DNA of 64,000 nucleotides from NCBI GenBank assembly GCA_017644045.1, contig JAEPMI010000009.1:476430-540429 (forward strand). The letters are read 5' to 3'. Positions 23,590 to 32,967 of the stretch are shown here, one piece after another. The notes below the pieces were generated by a model. It was not told the DNA's origin. It ran no database searches and saw only the letters and a program-made list of their open reading frames with translations. This DNA is from Deltaproteobacteria bacterium (lineage in GTDB: Bacteria > Myxococcota_A > Polyangia > Polyangiales > Houyiibacteriaceae). The first letter of the stretch is position 1; each line of letters opens with the position of its first letter. A program made the translations under genes and the position numbers.

Positions 23590-25160
23590 CGGCGCCGCCG
23601 CACCAGTACCCAAGCGGCGAGGAACGCGACCCCCGAGAGCGGTCCGCCGGCGGCCGCACATCCGCCGCAGCCGTCGACCGGGCGCCGCTCGATCGTCCGC
23701 GCTTCGTCAGTGCTGGACTCGGGGGGTGCGGGCGGCTCGGTCGCGCTCGCGTCCACGCCGAGCTCGGGGATCGGCGACCGGACCATCTGCGGCAGCTGGA
23801 GCTGGCCCCGTGCGGCGAAGGCCAGCTCGGTCGCCGGGCGAGGTTCCGTGGACTGCCCCGGCGAGCCACCCCAGCGACCGCGGACGGGGTCCTCGCACTC
23901 GATCGGCCCTTCCCATGGGTGACGGATCGCGTAGCGGCCTTGGAAGTTGTTGACGCTCGCGCGCTGCGAGCCGTGCTCGAGCTCGCCATTCACGGCCATG
24001 ACCTCGCGCCCTCCGACGATCGGCGCCGCCTCGCGGAAGACCAGATCCTCGGTGAGCGTCTCCCGGTCGTAGCGGGTGTGGAGCCGCGTCAGCACCAGGT
24101 TCCGGAATGAGGTCATCGCCTCGTCGAAGGCTCGACCGTTCATCGGACCCGAGAGCCCCTGCAGGCTCGGCAGCACGTCGGCGCCGAGCATCTCGGCGTC
24201 GGCGAGGGTGAACGGTGGACCCGGGCACGGGTCGCAGTTGGTCGCCTGCCAGGAGTACTCGGTGACCACCGATCGCGGGTTCGCGACGAGGGTCTCGTCG
24301 AAGAGCGCCGCGTAGAACTCCGCGAAGCGGTCACGCACTTCGTCGGCGACGTCGATGTTCGTCGGGATGGTCACGTTCGGGTAGTTCGCCAGCTCGTAGC
24401 GCTGCTCGGGCGCGATGATGTGGACGATCAGGTCCTGTTCGCCCTCGGCGTTGAGGAGCCCGAGGCGCACCGGGAGCTGAAACGTGTCCGTGTCGTAGTG
24501 GAAGCGGAGCGGTGAGAGCTTCGCGTGCCCGTCTTCGAAGGCGACCTTGGTCGGGTCCACCTTCGCGACGAAGAACTTCATCCCGGCCTCGACGTAGGGG
24601 CGCAGCACCGGCTCGGCGCCGTCGGGGATCGAATGGTCGTTCAGACGCAGCCAGGTCTCGAGGTCACCGGAGTCCTCGGCGCCGAGGATCACGATCTCGT
24701 ACTCGCCGACGACGAACTCGGCCTCGACGTTCACCTGCAGCGTTCCGAGGATGCCAGCCATCCGCGCCATCTCGGCGTTGCCCCCGCCCTCGATGGCGTA
24801 GCGGTTGCTCGACCGATACTGAGGCTGAAACCAGCACGGGTCGCGCTCCCAGTACTCGACCAGCCGCGGCGCGGCGAGATGGTCGATGCGCTCGAAGACC
24901 TCGTTCTGGAGGACCTTCACGTCGCCCTCCTGCAAGACCTCGGGGACCGGCACGACCATCGCGAAGCCTTCCGGTGGTCCCTGGTAGTGGTTCTGCATCG
25001 AGAGCACCGTCCGGCTGCCCTCGCGCATCATCACGACCATGGTCGCGTCGTTCACCAGCGTGTCGTCCGCGCCAGCCACGTAGAACCCGCAGAACGCTCT
25101 TGCGTTCGCCGGCACCAGGAGCGCCAGCGCGAACACGAAACCCCTCGCCATCCGATCCAT
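23586..25160 (-). CDS. DUF2330 protein, copy 4, with MYXO-CTERM-like tail
   Basis: A 524-residue secreted protein. MDRMARGFVFALALLVPANA is the signal peptide, after a strong GGGAGGGG ribosome-binding stretch. Mature DUF2330 begins AFCGFYVAGADDTLVNDATM and contains SMQNHYQGPPEGFAMVVPVP and ATNCDPCPGP. The C-terminus, GCGGCAAAGGPLSG then a hydrophobic stretch and RRRR, is a MYXO-CTERM-type sorting signal. It is the most divergent of the four copies (for example KVDPTKVAFEDGHAKLSPL and a WERDPCWFQ segment) and is paired with a membrane gene by ATGA overlap. Its molecular role is unknown. Confidence 0.88.
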   Translation of the reverse strand: MDRMARGFVFALALLVPANARAFCGFYVAGADDTLVNDATMVVMMREGSRTVLSMQNHYQGPPEGFAMVVPVPEVLQEGDVKVLQNEVFERIDHLAAPRLVEYWERDPCWFQPQYRSSNRYAIEGGGNAEMARMAGILGTLQVNVEAEFVVGEYEIVILGAEDSGDLETWLRLNDHSIPDGAEPVLRPYVEAGMKFFVAKVDPTKVAFEDGHAKLSPLRFHYDTDTFQLPVRLGLLNAEGEQDLIVHIIAPEQRYELANYPNVTIPTNIDVADEVRDRFAEFYAALFDETLVANPRSVVTEYSWQATNCDPCPGPPFTLADAEMLGADVLPSLQGLSGPMNGRAFDEAMTSFRNLVLTRLHTRYDRETLTEDLVFREAAPIVGGREVMAVNGELEHGSQRASVNNFQGRYAIRHPWEGPIECEDPVRGRWGGSPGQSTEPRPATELAFAARGQLQLPQMVRSPIPELGVDASATEPPAPPESSTDEARTIERRPVDGCGGCAAAGGPLSGVAFLAAWVLVRRRR

Positions 25161-25204
25161 CACCCCTCCCGTCGAGGGTACTCCGGTCGGGACGTCCGCC
25201 GAAG

Positions 25205-26836
25205 TCACTCGGTGGCAGACGCCGGCCAGGGCGTCGGGTTCCCGATCCAGGCCATTCCGGTGTTCGCGTGGACCTTCCCGGAGACCGCGATCGGCGCGCC
25301 ACCCGGCGCGGCGAAGACGACCACGTAGCGCTGCACTCCGCCGCTCGCGCTGCGGTCGACTCGCCCACGACCCGCGAGGGTCTCGACCCGCTCGGCCGGG
25401 CGCTCTTCTTCTCGGTCCCCACAGATCGGCTCGAGCCGCGGCGGGCGCTCGAACGCCGCGGCCACGGCGGGCTCATCGAGCGCGCCTTCCTCGAGCACCG
25501 CCAGGCAACCCGAGGACCCGAGCTGCTCCACCAACGCGCCGAAGCCCTGGTCGGCCTCGGCGATGGTCTCGACCCCGGCCATCAGCTCCCACTCCTGGCC
25601 GGGCATGCTCGCGCGCTGGACCCACGCGGCCGGCTTGCCCTTCCGGAAGACCGCCGTCGCGGCGACCCCTCGGAACTGGTGGGCGACGTCGAACGCGACC
25701 AGCACCGGCTCCGCGTCCGCGGGGAGCTCGACCACGCCCTCGGCGTTGCGCAGGTCGAGCTCGGAGTAGCCACCGAGGAAGCGCCGCTCGACGCCCTCGC
25801 CGCGGATGGCGCGGCCGAGCGCGTCGGCCATCTCCCACGCGATGTCGTCGGCGGCGGCGTCGTTCGACGCGGAGGAGAAGAGCTGGAACACGCCCATCGC
25901 CGCGGCCGCGATCGCGACCGCTGCGCCCACGCCGATCAGCGCTCGCTTGGGGATCGGCTCGCGAGCCCTTTGCTCGCGCAGGAGGAGCGAGCGGACACCG
26001 ACCGCGCCCCCGACCGTCGTGCCGTACAAGAGGCCGAAGGCGAGCCAGAGGTTGGAGAGCTCGTCGCCGTCGTTGTGGGTCGCCATCATGTACGCCCCAA
26101 ACGAGAAGAGCGCGATCATCGGTACCGGGTAGAGCACCCACGCGAGCCACGAGCTCCGAAAGCGGCGCCGGGCCGCGAGCTCGCGGTCCGCACCCACGCG
26201 ACGCAGCGTCTGGAAGAGCCCGAGCAGCGCGATGAGGGAGAAGTAGGTGAAGACCGGGACGACGAACGACATCCGGTAGTAGCTGCGTTCGAGCGCCGCC
26301 ATCATCTGGCTCGCGCTCGTGCCCTCTGGATCGAGCTCCGGGCCGACGGGCACGAAGAAGAAGGCCGCGAGGATCCCCAGCCACCCGAAGAACGCACCGA
26401 CGCTGATCGCGCGCGACTCCGGTCGGCGGTGCATCGCCATCTCGGCGCCGGCGGTGAACATCGCGAGCGCGACCCAGAAGCGCGTGGCGGCGAGGCCGAC
26501 GTGGCGCAGGTCCGAGCTGGACGTGGGCAACGCTCCGAGCAGCCAGAGGGCACACGCGCCCGCCGCGAGACCGCAGAGGGTGAGCGCGAGTCGCCGGAGG
26601 CGCTCGGGCACGAAGGCGGCGATGACGAACGACACGCCGACGCCCCCCGCCACCATCACCGGCAGCTGGGTCTGGTCGGGCAGGTCCCACGCGAAGAGCC
26701 AATCGCGCCAGCGCCGCCATGGCACGAAGAGCACCGAGGCGAGCGGGAGCCCGATCGTCAGCGCGAGGATGCGGTGGTGCCGGGTCGCCTTGGGTCCTGT
26801 CGGCTCGGTGAAGGGGTTCTCTTCGGCTTCGCTCAT
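25205..26836 (-). CDS. Polytopic membrane protein A of the DUF2330 operon
   Basis: A 543-residue paralogue of the protein at 21976. The first about 340 residues hold around eight transmembrane helices. A soluble C-terminal domain starts near VERRFLGGYSELDLRNAEG and ends with YVVVFAAPGGAPIAVSGKVH. The ATG overlaps the upstream DUF2330 copy 3 stop by 4 bases, while 44 bases separate its stop from copy 4. The repeated DUF2330-plus-membrane pairing suggests the two proteins act together in the envelope. Confidence 0.75.
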   Translation of the reverse strand: MSEAEENPFTEPTGPKATRHHRILALTIGLPLASVLFVPWRRWRDWLFAWDLPDQTQLPVMVAGGVGVSFVIAAFVPERLRRLALTLCGLAAGACALWLLGALPTSSSDLRHVGLAATRFWVALAMFTAGAEMAMHRRPESRAISVGAFFGWLGILAAFFFVPVGPELDPEGTSASQMMAALERSYYRMSFVVPVFTYFSLIALLGLFQTLRRVGADRELAARRRFRSSWLAWVLYPVPMIALFSFGAYMMATHNDGDELSNLWLAFGLLYGTTVGGAVGVRSLLLREQRAREPIPKRALIGVGAAVAIAAAAMGVFQLFSSASNDAAADDIAWEMADALGRAIRGEGVERRFLGGYSELDLRNAEGVVELPADAEPVLVAFDVAHQFRGVAATAVFRKGKPAAWVQRASMPGQEWELMAGVETIAEADQGFGALVEQLGSSGCLAVLEEGALDEPAVAAAFERPPRLEPICGDREEERPAERVETLAGRGRVDRSASGGVQRYVVVFAAPGGAPIAVSGKVHANTGMAWIGNPTPWPASATE

Positions 26837-28434
26837 CGCCGGCGCCGGAGGACGAGGCCCAGGGCGATCAGCCCGAGCAGCCCACCCGTGGGCGCGCCGC
26901 TCGCAGCGCACGAGCCACAGCCGCTGGTCTCGGCGGCCGCTTCGGCTGGCGCCTCGGTCGCCGGGGTCGCCGCCGGCAGCTCGGGCTTCGGCTGCGGCGC
27001 GGGCGCCGGTTGGGCGGCGACGCCAATGGAGAGCTCGGGGATGGGCGTCTGCACCACCGATGGGAGCGAGAGCGCACCACGAGTGGCGAAGGCGAGGTCC
27101 TGCGCCGGGCGAACCGGCGGTTGTCCGTGCGGCTGGTTCGGCGGACCGCCCCAGCGACCACGCACCGGGTTCAGGCACTTGATCTCGCCCTCCCACTCGT
27201 GGCGGATCGCGTAGCGGCCCTGGAAGTTGTTGGCGTGGGACTCGCGGGCCCCGTGCTCGAGCTCGCCATCGGACTGCACGAACTCGCGCCCGCCGACGAT
27301 GGGCGACGCCGCGCGAAAGACGAGGTCCTCGGTCAGCGTCTCCTGCGAGTAGCGCGTGTGCAGACGGGTGAGGACCATGTTCATGAAGGGCGAGGGCCGG
27401 AAGCGACCTCGGCCGAGGCCGACCTGCCCGGCGGTCGCGGCGCCTTCGGGCAGCACGTCGCCACCGAGGGTCATGAGATCGGAGGCCGAGAGCACCGGAC
27501 CCGGGCAGGGATCGCAGTTGGTCGCCTGCCAGGCGTACTCGGTGACCACGGCGCGCGGGTTCTGCGAGAGGGTCTCGTCGAAGAGCGCCGCGTAGAACTC
27601 CGGGAAGCGCTCGCGCACCTCGTCGGCCACGTCGACGTTCGTCGGGATGGTGACGTTGTCGTAGTTGGCGAGCTCGTAGCGCTGGTTCGGCGCCAGGATG
27701 TGGACGATCAGGTCCTGCTTGCCCTCCGCGTTCAAGAGTCCGAGCCGCACCGGCAGCGAGAAGGTCTCCGCGTCGTAGTGGAAGCGGAGCGGCGAGAGCT
27801 TCGCCTGGCCGTCTTCGAAGCGCACCTTGGTGACGTCGACCTTCGCGACGAAGAACTTCATCCCGCCTTCGACGTAAGGCCGCAGCACGGCCTCGGCGCC
27901 CTCGGGGATCGAGTACTCGTTCAGCCGCAGCCAGGTGTCGAGCCCGCTCGAGTCACGCGCGCTGAGGATGACGATGTCGTACTCGCCGACCTCGAACTCC
28001 GCTTCGATGGTCACCCCGAGCGCGCCGGCGCTCGAGGCGCGCGACCGGAGCGCTCCTCCGCCAGCCCGCATGCTCGCACCGTCGAAGAGATCGTCGATGG
28101 CCGGGGCCATGCACGGGTCCTGCTCCCAGTACTCGACGAGCCGCGGCGACGCGAGCTTGTCCACCCGGTCGAAGACGGCCTCCGGTAGCACCTTCACCTC
28201 GTCCTCGGAGAGCACCTCCGGGACCGGGACCACCATCGCGAAGTTCTCCGGTGGCCCCTGGTAGTGGTTCTGCATCGAGAGCACCGTCCGGCTCCCGGAG
28301 CGCATCATCACCACCATGGTCGCTTCGTTGACCAGCGTGTCGTCCGCGCCCGCCACGTAGAACCCGCAGAAGGCGTGCACCATCGCCGGCATCGAGAGCG
28401 CGCCGACCAGCCCGAGAATGGCCGCGCGGATCAT
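26833..28434 (-). CDS. DUF2330 protein, copy 3, with MYXO-CTERM-like tail
   Basis: A 533-residue secreted protein: signal peptide MIRAAILGLVGALSMPAMVHA, then AFCGFYVAGADDTLVNEATM. Between about residues 95 and 135 there is a copy-specific insertion (DPCMAPAIDDLFDGASMRAG). Conserved features are VRFEDGQAKLSPLRFHYD, NQRYELANYDNVTIPTNVD and TNCDPCPGP. A Pro/Ala-rich linker leads to GCGSCAASGAPTGG, a hydrophobic helix and RRRR. Overlapping ATGA junctions on both sides couple it to copy 2 and to membrane protein A. Confidence 0.9.
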   Translation of the reverse strand: MIRAAILGLVGALSMPAMVHAFCGFYVAGADDTLVNEATMVVMMRSGSRTVLSMQNHYQGPPENFAMVVPVPEVLSEDEVKVLPEAVFDRVDKLASPRLVEYWEQDPCMAPAIDDLFDGASMRAGGGALRSRASSAGALGVTIEAEFEVGEYDIVILSARDSSGLDTWLRLNEYSIPEGAEAVLRPYVEGGMKFFVAKVDVTKVRFEDGQAKLSPLRFHYDAETFSLPVRLGLLNAEGKQDLIVHILAPNQRYELANYDNVTIPTNVDVADEVRERFPEFYAALFDETLSQNPRAVVTEYAWQATNCDPCPGPVLSASDLMTLGGDVLPEGAATAGQVGLGRGRFRPSPFMNMVLTRLHTRYSQETLTEDLVFRAASPIVGGREFVQSDGELEHGARESHANNFQGRYAIRHEWEGEIKCLNPVRGRWGGPPNQPHGQPPVRPAQDLAFATRGALSLPSVVQTPIPELSIGVAAQPAPAPQPKPELPAATPATEAPAEAAAETSGCGSCAASGAPTGGLLGLIALGLVLRRRR

Positions 28435-29993
28435 CGCCGCCGCCGGAGGAGCAAGCCGAGCGCGACCAGGAAGAGCCCGGCCGGCGCGGGGTTCCCGTTC
28501 GCCGCGCAGGTCCCGCACCCGCCCTCGGCGGGTTGGGACTGGGTCTGCTCCGGCACGGTCTCGGTCTCGGTCTCGGCAGTCGCCGGCTCCGGGGTCGCCG
28601 CGTCGATCGAGAGCTCGGGGATCGGCGAGCGAACCACCGCCGGCAGCTCGAGCGCGCCACGAGTGGCGAACGCCAGATCCTGCGCCGGGCGAACGCCGGG
28701 GTTCGGCTGACCGCCGGGCGGTCTACCCCAGCGACCGCGGATGGGGCTCTCGCACTCGATGGGCCCTTCCCACTCGTGCCGGATCGCGTAGCGGCCCTGG
28801 AAGTTGTTCTGCCCCGCCGGTCGCGAGCCGTGCTCGAGCTCACCGCCCTCGTCGAGGAACTCGCGGCCGCCGACGATCGGCGGCGCCGCCCGGAAGACGA
28901 GATCTTCGGTCAGGGTCTCCTCCGAGTACCGGGTGTGCAGTCGGGTCAGCACCATGGTCATGAGCGGCCCGCCGCCGAAGCGACCCACCTGGGCGCCCGC
29001 GTTGGCCATGCTCGGAATCACATCGGCCCCGAGCGTCATCAGGTCCGCGGTCGAGAGCACCGGGCCGGGGCACGGGTCGCAGTTGGTGGCCTGCCAGGCG
29101 TACTCGGTGACCACGGCGCGCGGACTCTGCGAGAGGGTCTCGTCGAAGAGCGCCGCGTAGAACTCGGGGAAGCGCTCGCGCACCTCGTCGGCCACGTCGA
29201 CGTTGGTCGGGATGGTCACGTTCTCGTAGTTGGCGAGCTCGTAGCGCTGGTTCGGCGCCAGGATGTGGACCAGCAGGTCCTGCTTCCCTTCCGAGTTCAG
29301 GAGCCCCAGGCGGACCGGGAGCTGGAAGGTGTCGGTGTCGTAGTGGAAGCGCAGCGGCGAGAGCTGAGCCTGCCCGTCCTGAAAGCGCACCTTGGTGACG
29401 TCGACCTTCGCGACGAAGAACTTCATCCCCGCCTCGACGTAGGGTCGGAGCACCGGCTCGGCCCCGTCGGGGATCGAGTACTCGTTCAGCCGCAGCCAGG
29501 TCTCGAGGCCGCTCGAGTCCTCGGCGCTGAGGATCACGATCTCGTACTCGCCGACCACGAACTCGGCTTCGACGGTCACGCCGAGACCGCCGCCCCCTTC
29601 GCTGCGAGCCGCACCGCGCGGCGCGCTCGGCATCGGCCGACGCACCGTCTCCGGCTCCGGGACGACCTCGCAGGGGTCCTGCTCCCAGTACTCGACCAGC
29701 CGCGGCGCCGCGAGCTTGTCCACGCGGTCGAAGACCGCCTCCGGCAGCACCTTCACGTTCTCCTCGTCGAGCACCTCCGGCACGGGGATCACCATCGCGA
29801 AGTTTTCCGGCGGTCCCTGGTAGTGGTTCTGCATCGAGAGCACCGTTCGGCGCCCTTCACGCATCATCACCACCATCGTCGCTTCGTTGACCAGCGTGTC
29901 ATCCGCGCCGGCCACGTAGAACCCGCAGAACGCATGCACCGTCGCCGGCATCGCCAGCGCGGCCATCAGACCCAGGAGCGCTGCTCTCTTCAT
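28431..29993 (-). CDS. DUF2330 protein, copy 2, with MYXO-CTERM-like tail
   Basis: A 520-residue secreted protein with signal peptide MKRAALLGLMAALAMPATVHA. It is the closest match to copy 1: long stretches such as KVDVTKVRFQDGQ and DTDTFQLPVRLGLLN agree between them. The variable segment after EYWEQDPC reads EVVPEPETVRRPMPSAPRGA. The tail is GCGTCAANGNPAPA, a hydrophobic helix and RRRR. Its ATG overlaps the stop of copy 1 and its TGA overlaps the start of copy 3, so translation of the three should be coupled. Confidence 0.9.
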   Translation of the reverse strand: MKRAALLGLMAALAMPATVHAFCGFYVAGADDTLVNEATMVVMMREGRRTVLSMQNHYQGPPENFAMVIPVPEVLDEENVKVLPEAVFDRVDKLAAPRLVEYWEQDPCEVVPEPETVRRPMPSAPRGAARSEGGGGLGVTVEAEFVVGEYEIVILSAEDSSGLETWLRLNEYSIPDGAEPVLRPYVEAGMKFFVAKVDVTKVRFQDGQAQLSPLRFHYDTDTFQLPVRLGLLNSEGKQDLLVHILAPNQRYELANYENVTIPTNVDVADEVRERFPEFYAALFDETLSQSPRAVVTEYAWQATNCDPCPGPVLSTADLMTLGADVIPSMANAGAQVGRFGGGPLMTMVLTRLHTRYSEETLTEDLVFRAAPPIVGGREFLDEGGELEHGSRPAGQNNFQGRYAIRHEWEGPIECESPIRGRWGRPPGGQPNPGVRPAQDLAFATRGALELPAVVRSPIPELSIDAATPEPATAETETETVPEQTQSQPAEGGCGTCAANGNPAPAGLFLVALGLLLRRRR

Positions 29994-31582
29994 CGTTTCC
30001 TCCGCATCATCAACGCGAGACCGAGCAGGAGCAGCGCCGCCGGCGCCGGGCTCCCGTTCACCGCGCAGCTCCCACAGCCGCTCTCTTCTTCGACCTCGCC
30101 GACGATCGTCGGCGTGCTCGCCGGTCGCTCGTCGGCTTCCTCTTCCTCGGGCACCGCGGCGTCGATGGAGAGCTCCGGGATGTCCGTCCGGACCACCGTC
30201 GGCAGCTCGAGCGCGCCGCGCGTCGCGAAGGCCAGATCCTGCGCCGGTCGGATGCCCGGGTTCTGGACCCCACCGGGAGGACCGCCCCAGCGACCACGCA
30301 CCGGGTTCTCGCACTCGATGGGACCTTCCCACTCGTGCCGGATCGCGTAGCGACCCTGGAAGTTGTTCTGTCCCGCGGAGCGCGAGCCGTGCTCCAGCTC
30401 ACCATTCTCCTGCAGGAACTCCCGTCCACCGACGATCGGCGAGGCCGCGCGGAAGACGAGATCCTCGTTCAGCGTCTCGTTGTCGTAGCGGGTGTGGAGC
30501 CGCGTGAGCACGAAGCTCATCAGCGAGCTCTGCGCCTCGTAGTAGCCCGGGGATCCCGGCTCGCCGGTGATGCCCGGGGCCGTGCTCGGGAGCACGTCGG
30601 CGCCGAGCGTCGCCAGGTCGCTCTGGTCGAGCACCGGACCGGGACACGGATCGCAGTTGGTCGCCTGCCAGGCGTACTCGGTCACGACCGCACGCCGGTT
30701 CTGGGCCAGCGTCTCGTCGAAGAGCGCCGCGTAGAACTCCGGGAAGCGCTCACGGACTTCGTTCGCGACCGTCACGTTCGTGGGGATCGTCACGTTCTCG
30801 TAGTTCGCCATCTCGTAGCGCTGGTTCGGCGCCAGGATGTGAACGATCAGATCCTGCTTGCCCTCCGCGTTCAGCAGACCGAGCCGCACCGGGAGCTGGA
30901 AGGTGTCGGTGTCGTAGTGGAAGCGAAGCGGCGAGAGCTTCGCCTGCCCGTCCTGAAAGCGCACCTTGGTCACGTCGACCTTGGCGACGAAGAACTTCAT
31001 CCCCGCCTCGACGTAGGGCCGGAGCACCGGCTCCGCTCCGTCGGGGATCGAGTACTCGTTCTCGCGCAGCCACGCGTCGAGCCCGGTCGAGTCCTCGGCG
31101 CTCAGGATGACGATCTCGTACTCGCCGACCGTGAACTCGGCTTCGATGGTCACGCCGTGGCGCATCCCGGTGCCGCCCTCTTCGTCGGCCTCCGCGGAGG
31201 CCTCCATGAACATCGGCTCCTCTTCCTCGACGATCTCCTCCACGTAGCAGGGATCCATCTCCCAGTATTCGACGAGCCGCGGCGACGCGAGCTTGTCGAT
31301 CCGGTCGAAGACCGCCTCCGGCAGCACCTTCACGTCCTCCTCCTGCAGGACCACCGGCACCGGCACGACCATCGCGAAGTTCTCGGGCGGCCCCTGGTAG
31401 TGATTCTGCATCGAGAGCACCGTTCGGCTGCCCTCGCGCATCATCACGACCATCGTCGCCTCGTTGACCAGCGTGTCGTCCGCGCCCGCCACGTAGAACC
31501 CGCAGAACGCGTGCACCGTCGCCGGCATCACCAGCGCGAGCGCGATCATCAGCGGCAGCGCCGCCCGTGTCGTCTTCCTCAT
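29990..31582 (-). CDS. DUF2330 protein, copy 1 (operon leader), with MYXO-CTERM-like tail
   Basis: A 530-residue secreted protein, first gene of the operon, with GGAGGGAT just before its ATG. Signal peptide MRKTTRAALPLMIALALVMPA leads into AFCGFYVAGADDTLVNEATM. The variable segment after EYWEMDPC is very acidic (EEIVEEEEPMFMEASAEADE). TNCDPCPGP is conserved. The tail is GCGSCAVNGSPAPA, a hydrophobic helix and RRKR. Members of DUF2330 are found widely in Myxococcota, but no activity is known; MYXO-CTERM proteins are processed and anchored at the cell surface. Confidence 0.9.
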   Translation of the reverse strand: MRKTTRAALPLMIALALVMPATVHAFCGFYVAGADDTLVNEATMVVMMREGSRTVLSMQNHYQGPPENFAMVVPVPVVLQEEDVKVLPEAVFDRIDKLASPRLVEYWEMDPCYVEEIVEEEEPMFMEASAEADEEGGTGMRHGVTIEAEFTVGEYEIVILSAEDSTGLDAWLRENEYSIPDGAEPVLRPYVEAGMKFFVAKVDVTKVRFQDGQAKLSPLRFHYDTDTFQLPVRLGLLNAEGKQDLIVHILAPNQRYEMANYENVTIPTNVTVANEVRERFPEFYAALFDETLAQNRRAVVTEYAWQATNCDPCPGPVLDQSDLATLGADVLPSTAPGITGEPGSPGYYEAQSSLMSFVLTRLHTRYDNETLNEDLVFRAASPIVGGREFLQENGELEHGSRSAGQNNFQGRYAIRHEWEGPIECENPVRGRWGGPPGGVQNPGIRPAQDLAFATRGALELPTVVRTDIPELSIDAAVPEEEEADERPASTPTIVGEVEEESGCGSCAVNGSPAPAALLLLGLALMMRRKR

Positions 31583-31725
31583 GATCCCTCCAACGGCGAA
31601 CCGAAGCCGCCACCTGGCGCGAGCGTACTCCGCCGTGCGGGGGCTCGGACAGCCCTGCCCGTCCGGACCTTGGGAACGAATCTCACAGCGGACCGACCGG
31701 AAACGCTGAGGTAGCCTCTCGGGCC

Positions 31726-32961
31726 ATGCGCTGGGGATTTCTGGGGACCGACGGTAGCTGGGCGATCGAGCCCTCGTTCGAGGCTGTCGGGCCGTTCAGC
31801 GAAGGGCTGGCCGCCGCCAAGGAAGGCGCGTGGGGCTACATCGACCGCGAACGGGCGACCGTCGTGCCCTTCGAGCTGGCCTACGCCGCAGCGTTCCACC
31901 GCGGGATGGCCAACGCAGCCAAGCCCAACGCGGTCGGCAGCTTCATCGACCGAAGCGGACGCGCCCTTCCCTACGACGAACGCATCGGGCTCCCCGCCCA
32001 CCCCGAGCTCATCGGCGTGACCGGCTACCGGGAGAAGTGGGACGGGATCCGAAGCGCCAAGCGCTCCGGCGTGCTCGCCGCCGACTCCCTCGAAGAGCGT
32101 CTCCCGGTGCGGTTCGCGAAAGTGACCGACCTGGGACCGGCGTTCCTCGCGGCGATCGACGACACCCACGATCCAAAGACCGTCCTCTTCGATGCGGACG
32201 TCCAACCCGTCGCCGAGCTGCCGATCCAGTGGACGAGCGCCTACGGCTGCGGGGCGTATCTCGTCTTCGACGTCTTCGAGCCGGGCCGTCGCTCCAGCGA
32301 GCTCGCCGCCTACGACGCGGACACGTTCGAGCGGGTCGCCACCTACGAGGACTCTCGCCACATGCACATGGGCTACGACCCCGAGAGCGACACCTACTCA
32401 CTCCTCCGTCAGCGACAGCGGCGCCGGTTGGACGACGCGCTCCAACCGACCGACGAGGTGTTGCCGACGGTCTTCGAGTCGTTCCGGGTCACGCCCGTGA
32501 AGAGCGGCAAGCGCACCCGCATCGAGATCGACGGAGAGCCCATCGGCGTCGAGGTCGACAAGACGCACCGCGCGGGGGCTGAGGACGCGACGACGATCTG
32601 GGCGATGGTGAAGACCGGGAAGGCGAAGCGCTGGGGTCTGCTCGGCGTGGACGGGTGGATCGTCGAACCGGAGCACGAGCTCTTCGAACGCGAAGGTCCG
32701 TATTGGCGCGTGGGCGCGCTCGGCAGCGAAGGGCTCGTCGATGCCGACGGCCGCTGGCTGCTCGAGCCGGTCCACACCCGCGTCCGCCACTGCGGCGAGC
32801 ACGGCCACGCGTTCTATGAGGGCGGGAAGGCCTTCAAGAACGGGAACCTGAAGGGCGGCGCGTGGCGCGTGACCCGCCCCGACGGCTCGCCGCTCTGCCA
32901 GCAGACGTTCGCCGACGTCGGCGAGTGGCGCGAAGACCGACTCGCCGCCGCCCTGGACTGA
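31726..32961 (+). CDS. WG-repeat protein
   Basis: A 411-residue protein that starts directly with WG (KWG-like) repeats: MRWGFLGTDGSWAIEPSFEA, then EGAWGYIDRERATVVPF, and near the C-terminus KRWGLLGVDGWIVEP, EGLVDADGRWLLEP and GGAWRVTRPDG. The middle part (about residues 100-290) has fewer clear repeats. There is no signal peptide, so it is probably cytosolic. WG repeats form beta-rich solenoids often used for binding, and the partner is unknown. It is divergent from the DUF2330 operon and shares the 143-base promoter region with it. Confidence 0.8.
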   Translation: MRWGFLGTDGSWAIEPSFEAVGPFSEGLAAAKEGAWGYIDRERATVVPFELAYAAAFHRGMANAAKPNAVGSFIDRSGRALPYDERIGLPAHPELIGVTGYREKWDGIRSAKRSGVLAADSLEERLPVRFAKVTDLGPAFLAAIDDTHDPKTVLFDADVQPVAELPIQWTSAYGCGAYLVFDVFEPGRRSSELAAYDADTFERVATYEDSRHMHMGYDPESDTYSLLRQRQRRRLDDALQPTDEVLPTVFESFRVTPVKSGKRTRIEIDGEPIGVEVDKTHRAGAEDATTIWAMVKTGKAKRWGLLGVDGWIVEPEHELFEREGPYWRVGALGSEGLVDADGRWLLEPVHTRVRHCGEHGHAFYEGGKAFKNGNLKGGAWRVTRPDGSPLCQQTFADVGEWREDRLAAALD

Positions 32962-32967
32962 AGGCAC

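Noticed and set aside
24512..27214. 900-codon plus-strand open frame
   Set aside because: Arg/Pro-rich translation antisense to two well-supported DUF2330-operon genes; no start signal.
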